Below, one piece after another: positions 24,464-29,987 of a DNA stretch of 29,987 bases (position 1 is its first letter; the number at the start of each line of letters is the position of its first letter). Position numbers and translations under genes: made by a program. Origin of the DNA: Patescibacteria group bacterium (GTDB taxonomy: Bacteria; Patescibacteriota; Minisyncoccia; Moranbacterales; UBA1568); contig JAUPWI010000024.1 of assembly GCA_030916545.1 (NCBI GenBank), positions 1-29,987 of the forward strand. The letters run 5' to 3'. The notes below the pieces were generated by a model that ran no database searches, was not told the origin of the DNA, and saw nothing but the letters and a program-made list of their open reading frames with translations.

Positions 24464-27355
24464 TTAGCTCACCCCCCGAACTTTGGATGGAATTACCGAT
24501 TGAGGAAGAGGACTGCTTTTGATACTTGTATTTCTTGGTTGCCACAAAAAAAATTGAAATAAGGTGATAAGGCATTGGATACCATCCCATACAGTAATCT
24601 TCTTCCCTTGCTCCAAAGTCCTTGCTTCGTAACTTACTGGTATTTCAAGTATAACATGCTCACTCCGAATGAGTTTCGCCATAAGTTCCATATCATAATC
24701 CACTCCTTCGCGTACAAAACGGAGATTCCGGAAAACGCGCGCATTAAAACCCTTGATACTCGTGAAGGGATCACTGGTAAAACGCTGATAGAGGAGAAGC
24801 ATGAGAACACTCAGACTGATGCCTCCGTATTTACTAATAAGGTAAAGTAGCCCTTTTTTCCCATAGACACGCTCAAGGGTGCCGTTCAAATCTTGAGTCC
24901 GATAGGCTCGACTGCCATAAACCGCCGAAAATTCTTGACTGACGAGAGGAGCCACAATCCGCTGAATATCCTCTACCCGATACTCTCCATCGGATGGGAA
25001 GAAAACAATGATATCACCCTTAGCTCGCTCGATTCCCAAACGATAGGCCTTACCCCGACCGGACTTCCCACTCACCTGATAAGCTCTGATGCCTTCCTCG
25101 CGTCTGGCTATTTCATAAGTCTGATCACTTGATCTACCATCAATAAGGAGTATTTCTTTATCAAGTTTCCATCGAGTAAAATGAAGAGCCTTGAGTTCCC
25201 GGAGTACCTGTTTGATCGTCCGTTCTTCATTGAAGGCCGGAACAATGATCGATACTTTTTGAGAAACATGGGTCACTCGCTTTTGGAGCTCTCCCTCCAC
25301 GACCTGCAACAATTCTGATACTGTGCGGCTCCCAAGATGCTTCCCTTTTTCGCCCTCCAAGTCGATCCAAACAACCTTATCAAGTGGCTGATCAAAGGCA
25401 TTTGCATCAAAAGGCACATAGGGCACTTCACCTGAAACATCAGCTGGGGGCTTCTGAAAGAAAAAGCGAGTAACGAGATCCTGAGCTGGAAAGGCACCCT
25501 CAATCTTACGCCCCATATACCACAGAAACGCCTTGACCAAAGTCGTAGCGTCTTCCCCCATAATGTCGAAGTCTCGAGCAATGTTCCCGATAAATACTTT
25601 TTCGGCTTTAGTATTAGCCTGGATCGCTTCCGCTACCCCTGAAGTCAAATACGATGGAAACAAAGAAGAATACTGAGTACCCGGGCCATAAATAATAATA
25701 TCTGCTTCCTGAATGGATTTTTCAGCCGCCTTACTCAAAGCAGGCAGTTCTTCAAGATTGCGAAGCATGCGAATATTGTCGATCTTGTGCTCCCCAAACT
25801 GATACTTGGATTGATCAAGGTAATCATGCAAAAGAAAAATTTCCTGAATCCGCGAGGAATCCTGAGAACTAACGATACTCGCTTCATCATGCAAATATTG
25901 CCCATGCTGTTTCATAGCCACCAGCACTCGGTTTTCTCCATTGGTCAAATTGAGCACCCGCTCTCCTATCTCAGTGAACGAGGAGAAATGTGTCACGGCC
26001 TGATTAAAGTCCTGACCATTAACCAAATAGCAGCCAGCAAATAAGATATTCCCAAGTGATACATCACTAAAAGGAAAATCTGGAAAGTCAACAATACGCT
26101 GCTCGTAATATCGGAGAAAAGTATCGAGGTAGCGACTCAGCATCCTCATCTGACGGAGTGAAAGTTCCTCTCGTTTCTCGATAAGCTCATGGCTAGAAAA
26201 TGTATGACTCGTAATATCTCTAACCGCATCCAAGAGCGTAATTGCCGTAGCAGTATCCATAGGATCCGGAAAGCGGTACTCGATAAGAAAGAGTAGGGCT
26301 TGAGAAGCACTGTCTTGACGCTGTTGGAGAAAACGGGAAATATTTTTTCGTACATCTGATGGCCCCAGCATGCCGGGGATAAAACGTCGCAAGAGACCCG
26401 TTGACAAACCATCATCATACGTATTCACCAAAAGCGTAAGCTCAATATCCGGATAGCGTAACAGGGCTTCGGTAATAGCGCCCGTTCCCCTTCCGCCAGA
26501 AAACATGGCGACACGAAGCTTTTCTGACAAACGCTTTGCTTCCTTGAGTACTTTTTCTTTTTTCTTAAAATAAGCCTCTAGTGCTCGTACATTACTTATG
26601 TCATTCACGCCTATTGTTTCTTCGGCGGTCTCCAAACGGTACGCATTCACTGGCCTATCACCAACATTAAATCGCGACAGAAGTGGCAAAAAATTCCACT
26701 CTTTAGTGGCCTCACTCAACACAACCCCTTCCTGATTCACCTGCTTATAGATCTCTTGAAGACGCTTGGTGTCACATGCAAATACCCCGCAATCACTTTC
26801 TCCAATCAAAGGCATTATTTTCCCCTCTCTCTGTTCTAAAACCTCAACTAATTTTCCATTATTATCGAAAACATAGTGCGTATATGGATTCTTTCTCTGA
26901 ACAAGTGGGAGTGTAAGTTTATTTCCTGGAAAAGATTGATGAATTTTCTGGACAGCACGAACGGTCTCGCTACTGATAGCCACTTGGTCTCCCCAAATAA
27001 TCAACGTATAGGGCGTAGTAATATGCGGAACGGCTTGATAGATGGACTCAGCCATACCTCGAGAATCTTTGATCACGGGAGCTTCGAACTTCCCGGGTAA
27101 ATATTTTTTGAGAATAGGTATCACATCACATGCTGCCTCAGGAGAAAGGACAAAAAAAAGCCGTCCGCAAACTGGCCCTAATAACTCAATCAATCTATCC
27201 AGTATCGTTCTCCCGTGGATTGGATACAAAATTTTTGCTTTATCATAGCCGAGACGACTCCCCTTTCCGGCCGCAGGAACAACTACGGTCCAGAGGGAAG
27301 GATTAGGCTCCTGAACAAGTTGTGTCTCAATATCGCGCGTAGTGTAGATATTCAT
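24464..27355 (-). CDS. Three-domain fusion: nucleotidyltransferase - CofD/YvcK-like - GT2
   Basis: The protein has 963 residues. Domain 1 (about 22-265) is a GlmU/RmlA-type nucleotidyltransferase with AAGKGSRL at 28-35, K41 and GDQ at 121-123, expected to make an NDP-sugar or similar. Domain 2 (about 278-690) is a CofD/YvcK fold: GGRGTG at 286-291, NTYDDGLSTG at 310-319, GPSDVRKNI, SLGN at 432-435 and GPGTQYSSLFPSYL at 556-569. YvcK proteins bind UDP-sugars and regulate wall metabolism, while CofD transfers a phospholactyl group. Domain 3 (about 699-935) is a DPM-like GT2 with SIIVPAFNEE and FFPSDGEY. The frame is uninterrupted, so this is a true fusion, with no domain visibly truncated. Its ATG overlaps the HAD stop by one base (TAATG), and a second GT2 follows four bases later. 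Making, sensing or transferring an activated sugar in one polypeptide is inferred. Confidence 0.85.
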   Translation of the reverse strand: MNIYTTRDIETQLVQEPNPSLWTVVVPAAGKGSRLGYDKAKILYPIHGRTILDRLIELLGPVCGRLFFVLSPEAACDVIPILKKYLPGKFEAPVIKDSRGMAESIYQAVPHITTPYTLIIWGDQVAISSETVRAVQKIHQSFPGNKLTLPLVQRKNPYTHYVFDNNGKLVEVLEQREGKIMPLIGESDCGVFACDTKRLQEIYKQVNQEGVVLSEATKEWNFLPLLSRFNVGDRPVNAYRLETAEETIGVNDISNVRALEAYFKKKEKVLKEAKRLSEKLRVAMFSGGRGTGAITEALLRYPDIELTLLVNTYDDGLSTGLLRRFIPGMLGPSDVRKNISRFLQQRQDSASQALLFLIEYRFPDPMDTATAITLLDAVRDITSHTFSSHELIEKREELSLRQMRMLSRYLDTFLRYYEQRIVDFPDFPFSDVSLGNILFAGCYLVNGQDFNQAVTHFSSFTEIGERVLNLTNGENRVLVAMKQHGQYLHDEASIVSSQDSSRIQEIFLLHDYLDQSKYQFGEHKIDNIRMLRNLEELPALSKAAEKSIQEADIIIYGPGTQYSSLFPSYLTSGVAEAIQANTKAEKVFIGNIARDFDIMGEDATTLVKAFLWYMGRKIEGAFPAQDLVTRFFFQKPPADVSGEVPYVPFDANAFDQPLDKVVWIDLEGEKGKHLGSRTVSELLQVVEGELQKRVTHVSQKVSIIVPAFNEERTIKQVLRELKALHFTRWKLDKEILLIDGRSSDQTYEIARREEGIRAYQVSGKSGRGKAYRLGIERAKGDIIVFFPSDGEYRVEDIQRIVAPLVSQEFSAVYGSRAYRTQDLNGTLERVYGKKGLLYLISKYGGISLSVLMLLLYQRFTSDPFTSIKGFNARVFRNLRFVREGVDYDMELMAKLIRSEHVILEIPVSYEARTLEQGKKITVWDGIQCLITLFQFFLWQPRNTSIKSSPLPQSVIPSKVRGVS

Positions 27356-28011
27356 TACAGCAATACAGTAAGTTCATTAACAGTTGATAATACCATAGCT
27401 GGATTAAAACGGACAAACTCCTCTTGACGATTCTTTGGTGCTATGGCAATAACTGCAATACCGGCGGCTTGAGCGGCCTGTATACCGTTCCCTGCGTCCT
27501 CAATAACCACGCAGTCTTCTGGAGTAAGCTTAAGCTTCTTCACTGCTAGAGTGTAAATATCAGGTGCTGGTTTAGCTCGCTCTACCATGCTGCCATCAAT
27601 CACAAATTCAAAAGCTTGAGCGTAACCACTTTTCTTGAGAAAAAGTTCCACTGTCTGACAAGAAGCTGAAGAAGCGAGAATCAGACGATACTTTTTGTGG
27701 AGATTACAGACGAGCTCCTCGCTCCCGTCTACCACCCTCCCCTCTTGATCCAAAAGCGAAAGAGCTCGTCGTCGCTTCTTCATGGTTAATTCTCGAACCA
27801 CATCCGATGTAACCACTTGATGATTTTCAAGAAGAATCTTTTTTATGGCTTCATCGGTTCGCATACCGGCGATAGCAGCATATGAAAAATGCCTAATACC
27901 TACCGCCTGTAATACCTCTCTGTAAGCCCGTTCATGACAATCGGTGGAGAGGAATAACACTCCATCCATATCAAAGAGGATGGCCTGGAACTTTCTAAAG
28001 TTATTTAACAT
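27355..28011 (-). CDS. HAD superfamily hydrolase, beta-phosphoglucomutase-like
   Basis: The protein has 218 residues. Motif I is FDMDGVLF with catalytic D14 and D16. Then come an alpha-helical cap, motif II SSAS, the KPAPDIY lysine of motif III and VIEDAGNG for motif IV. All four HAD motifs are intact. The KPAPDIY/EDAxNG combination is typical of subfamily IA phosphatases and beta-phosphoglucomutases acting on sugar phosphates. I choose the ATG at 28011. The frame is open to 28074, but the extra residues are encoded inside the methyltransferase gene and are not HAD-like. With that start, the gene overlaps the methyltransferase by 11 bases and the fusion gene by one. It may prepare the sugar phosphate used by the nucleotidyltransferase domain next door. 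Confidence 0.88.
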   Translation of the reverse strand: MLNNFRKFQAILFDMDGVLFLSTDCHERAYREVLQAVGIRHFSYAAIAGMRTDEAIKKILLENHQVVTSDVVRELTMKKRRRALSLLDQEGRVVDGSEELVCNLHKKYRLILASSASCQTVELFLKKSGYAQAFEFVIDGSMVERAKPAPDIYTLAVKKLKLTPEDCVVIEDAGNGIQAAQAAGIAVIAIAPKNRQEEFVRFNPAMVLSTVNELTVLL

Positions 28012-28927
28012 ATTTTTTAGCCACCATCTTAGTCTGGCCAACCCAGTACTTGATCGGAATACGGCTAAAACCAAGGGCTTCTATAATTTTTTTAGCTACC
28101 CCAAAAAGCTTGAAATACGATGACGCGCGCTCCAGCACGTATCCAAGCTCGAGTGTTTGCCAATGACGCGTAACAGCAACAATCTTAAATCCATGCTTTT
28201 TCATCTCACGGCGAATCGTTAGCGGCGTATAATAGGTCAAATGAACACTCAAAAGAAAGGGCCATTTTCGTCCTAATAACATTGCAGGTAAACTGGCGAA
28301 ATCAGGATAGTTTACCACGAGGATGCCACTAGGTTTGAGGATAGTATAAATTTGATCGAGCTCTTTTCCTGGATCAGGCAAATGCTCAATCACGTCCCAG
28401 AGCGTAATAAGATCAAAACTTTCAAGATCAAAAATCTGCTCCGGAAGCGTACCGGTCCTTACATCTAAGCCATGTTCTTTTCGAGCATACTCAGATAGCC
28501 AGTAACTAGGCTCCACTCCGATAGGTGAAAGTCCTACCTGTTTTGCTGCTCGAAGAAAAGCGCCCCCAGCACAGCCAACATCCAACACTTTAGTTTCGGG
28601 CAATAATTTTAGTTGGTATCTCTCTGACAACTCTTTCAGAGCTTCTACGAATGTCCGGATGCGCATGTTGTCCTGCTTGATAAATGCTCGATCTTCGCCT
28701 CCCGCATAAGCTTCTATAATCCGATCGGGACTAAGACGAGGGTTAAGGTAGACGAGTCCGCACTTGGCGCATCTGACTACCTGTTCAAAAAGAGCCTGAT
28801 CGCTTGAGGATCGGTATACCGTGGTCAGAAACTCATTCGTTAGTTCTGCAGGGAAGGTAGCATCGTAGACAATCGTAAACGCATCGGTCGAACACAACGG
28901 ACATACAATCATCCTAAAATCAGACAT
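28001..28927 (-). CDS. SAM-dependent methyltransferase with N-terminal zinc ribbon
   Basis: This 308-residue protein has an N-terminal zinc-ribbon pair: CPLC (C9, C12) and CAKC (C53, C56). A class I methyltransferase follows, with KVLDVGCAGGAFL near residue 113, GVEPSYWLSEYA, and DLITLWDVIEHLPDPGKEL. ILKPSGILVVNYPD then precedes a C-terminal segment rich in basic and aromatic residues. This layout (zinc ribbon then Methyltransf_23) is frequent in sugar- and lipid-modifying methyltransferases of surface-polysaccharide loci. It is the first gene of the minus-strand island operon and has a good promoter 36 bases upstream. The substrate is unknown. Confidence 0.88.
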   Translation of the reverse strand: MSDFRMIVCPLCSTDAFTIVYDATFPAELTNEFLTTVYRSSSDQALFEQVVRCAKCGLVYLNPRLSPDRIIEAYAGGEDRAFIKQDNMRIRTFVEALKELSERYQLKLLPETKVLDVGCAGGAFLRAAKQVGLSPIGVEPSYWLSEYARKEHGLDVRTGTLPEQIFDLESFDLITLWDVIEHLPDPGKELDQIYTILKPSGILVVNYPDFASLPAMLLGRKWPFLLSVHLTYYTPLTIRREMKKHGFKIVAVTRHWQTLELGYVLERASSYFKLFGVAKKIIEALGFSRIPIKYWVGQTKMVAKKYVK

Positions 28928-28962
28928 AGGCTTTTGATCAAGCTTGGCAGTTACTTTTTAGC

Positions 28963-28991
28963 AGTATACAACTACTCACTTCACGGAACAA
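28963..28991 (-). promoter_or_regulatory. Promoter of the island operon
   Basis: On the minus strand TTGTTC (28986-28991) is followed after 17 bases by TATACT (28963-28968). The methyltransferase ATG at 28927 lies 35 bases beyond. This is the only good promoter pattern found in the island and could drive all six genes. It lies inside the segment bounded by the DR2 repeats, so the cargo brings its own promoter. Confidence 0.55.
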
Positions 28992-29038
28992 TAAAAACAT
29001 AATCATTCGCTTTAGCTGAAAAAATAACGCCACAAGCC

Positions 29039-29082
29039 ATCAAATCGAGTCTATCTTTCTTGAATCTCTCGAAAAGGAATAG
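29039..29082. repeat. Direct repeat DR2, right copy
   Basis: This is the partner of 21446-21489 (43/44 identical). Read forward it encodes the C-terminus of the GT4 with one Lys-to-Glu change and the stop. Read in reverse it encodes the last 14 residues and stop of the flippase gene. It marks the right edge of the minus-strand island. Confidence 0.95.
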
Positions 29083-29987
29083 AAATAAACAACCAAAAGA
29101 CCTATCGTCACCATAACGACAAAGGTATTCACATAGAAAGCGCCAGCGGTGAATACTCCGAGTGTCTCATGAGTCAAAGCAAACGCTAAGACTGCGGCTA
29201 CATTGGCCAGAGTATAAACCGATGTAACAACCGAAACCTTCTTGTCGGCAGTAAAATGGGTTGCCAGATAACTCTTAAGCGGGAGCAACAATACGGCAGG
29301 GAGAAGTAGCCAGACAATCTCCGCACTCGACGCATACCGGTCATCAAAAAGCAAAGGAAAGGCTGTCGAAAGAAATACAGAGATTCCAAAAATAATGAAA
29401 ATTCCAGGTAATAAGTTATACAAGACCATCCGCCATCCGTCCAAATGAATACCTGAAAAAAACTTTGGCAAGTACATCGAAGCGATAGCGCCGATATAAC
29501 CGCTCACACTCGAGTACATGAAAAAAGCCACTTGAAATACGGCAACCTCAGCAAATCCATAAAAAAATCCGATAATTATGAGTGGGAGCGTTTCGGAAAC
29601 ACTAAAAATAAACTTTTGACCGGTGACTGAAAACCCATAATAAATATCTAATTCATTATCTACCGACACAGCTTCATAGAGTCTGTCTTTCTTTGAATGC
29701 AACCAAATTTCAATTGAAAATCCGACTGACAAAAGCATGTTGGTCAGAAAATACGTGGCGACAAGCACCGTCAATGACGCCTCCGTCGAAAGCGCCATCC
29801 AAAGAGAGAGAAAACTTATCCCTGAAACAAGAATGGATCTCCAGGCAACCGAGAAGAAGTCTCTACGCCCTTCATAAAAAACATACCAGGTATTAAACGC
29901 ATAAAACGGAGCGAAAGCAGCCGCTACGAACAAGAGCGCGCCGAGAGGAATCTCTTGGCTATCAGAGTGATAAAAACCGTAAGCAAG
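29040..29987 (-). CDS. Oligosaccharide flippase (Wzx/MATE-like), N-terminus beyond window
   Basis: The frame is open to the right edge, so only the C-terminal 315 residues are present. There are about nine hydrophobic segments with the spacing of the Polysacc_synt/MOP flippase family, including FAPFYAFNTWYVFYEGRRDFF, a VTGQKFIFSVSETLPLIIIGFF helix and a late LLPAVLLLPLKSYLATHFTA. Such proteins move lipid-linked oligosaccharide units to the outer leaflet and would export the product of this locus. A TTG at 29933 is not a plausible start, because family-like sequence continues upstream of it. The last 14 residues (YSFSRDSRKIDSI region) are encoded by the antisense of the GT4 3' end, within the right DR2 copy. 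The two genes may once have been tail-to-tail neighbours overlapping at their ends. Confidence 0.85.
   Translation of the reverse strand, partial: LAYGFYHSDSQEIPLGALLFVAAAFAPFYAFNTWYVFYEGRRDFFSVAWRSILVSGISFLSLWMALSTEASLTVLVATYFLTNMLLSVGFSIEIWLHSKKDRLYEAVSVDNELDIYYGFSVTGQKFIFSVSETLPLIIIGFFYGFAEVAVFQVAFFMYSSVSGYIGAIASMYLPKFFSGIHLDGWRMVLYNLLPGIFIIFGISVFLSTAFPLLFDDRYASSAEIVWLLLPAVLLLPLKSYLATHFTADKKVSVVTSVYTLANVAAVLAFALTHETLGVFTAGAFYVNTFVVMVTIGLLVVYFYSFSRDSRKIDSI

Larger units (their letters stand above)
21490..29038 (-). mobile_element. Putative 7.5-kb glycosylation island between DR2 copies
   Basis: The segment between the two DR2 copies contains six genes, all on the minus strand, plus a promoter of its own near its right end. 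The block on its left is wholly plus-strand. The last gene stops 22 bases inside the left boundary, so the cargo is compact. Both neighbours keep complete 3' ends: the GT4 uses the left copy, and the flippase ends inside the right copy read in antisense. No recombinase gene is present. Insertion by Campbell-type recombination of a circular or transformed DNA, or by an unlinked recombinase, is inferred. Confidence 0.6.

Noticed and set aside
24467..24535. C-terminal tail of the fusion protein (QSVIPSKVRGVS) as a translated REP element
   Set aside because: It has the flavour of a translated intergenic repeat, but no second copy is seen in the window and the tail is short; nothing more can be supported.
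28012..28074. Longer N-terminus for the HAD gene
   Set aside because: These residues come from the other frame of the methyltransferase gene and precede the normal HAD start with nothing conserved.
21446..29082. DR2 and DR1 as pure assembly artefacts
   Set aside because: Artefactual joins normally need exact repeats at least as long as the assembly overlap, yet both repeat pairs carry mismatches and coincide with gene ends. It cannot be fully excluded without reads.
1..29987. Recoded UGA (Gly) as in Absconditabacteria/Gracilibacteria
   Set aside because: UGA closes several complete genes at family-typical lengths, including the ATGA junctions at 5029, 15177 and 18449, so the standard code applies.

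Overview
This window is an accessory surface-polysaccharide / glycoconjugate locus from a bacterium. It is densely packed with glycosyltransferases, SAM-dependent methyltransferases, flippase-like membrane proteins and sugar-nucleotide enzymes, often coupled by ATGA-type overlaps. UGA, UAG and UAA all act as stops (standard code). Few starts have a clear Shine-Dalgarno sequence, and one promoter sits almost on its start codon. Orphan AAA/DUF4143 and RhuM genes occur among the glycan genes. An uncultured, small-genome (Patescibacteria/CPR-like) organism would fit, but the window has no rRNA, tRNA or ribosomal-protein gene to settle this. No CRISPR array and no recognisable integrase or transposase was seen. 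No gene-free stretch exceeds 300 bases.

Layout. (1) 2-2050: the 3' end of a polytopic membrane protein (+), then a convergent UPF0104-type flippase-like protein (-). (2) 2096-8333: a plus-strand, GC-richer run with a GT2, galE, a second GT2, a DUF2304 membrane protein, a large GT-C-like membrane protein and a GT4. (3) 8343-11872: a perfect 16-bp inverted repeat, asnB, then an AAA_14/DUF4143 ATPase gene flanked by an 89-bp direct repeat of the 3' end of asnB. (4) 11873-16971: a methyltransferase, an intruding rhuM gene, GT4, GT2 and GT4. (5) 17000-21489: an AT-richer run of three methyltransferases alternating with two GT4 enzymes. (6) 21490-29038: a minus-strand-only island flanked by a 44-bp direct repeat (43/44 identical) of the 3' end of the preceding GT4 gene. 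It carries a zinc-ribbon methyltransferase, a HAD phosphatase/phosphomutase, a 963-residue nucleotidyltransferase-CofD/YvcK-GT2 fusion, a GT2, a GtrA protein and a GT-C-like membrane protein. (7) 29040-29987: the C-terminal part of an oligosaccharide flippase (-), cut by the window edge.

How the genes may work together. Cytosolic GT2/GT4 enzymes would build a glycan on a lipid carrier from UDP-hexoses balanced by GalE. TylF-like and other methyltransferases and AsnB would decorate it by methylation and amidation. The Wzx-like flippase and the UPF0104 protein would move lipid-linked material across the membrane. In the island, GT2, GtrA and the polytopic protein resemble the three parts of a Gtr glucosylation system (carrier-lipid sugar synthesis, flipping, periplasmic transfer). 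HAD and the fusion enzyme could supply or monitor the activated sugar. This pathway is inference from domains and gene order.

The most unusual signals are the three-domain fusion enzyme and the two independent places where a cargo segment sits behind a gene whose 3' end is duplicated on the far side of the cargo. The two cases look alike and suggest a shared way of inserting DNA at gene ends without breaking the host gene.
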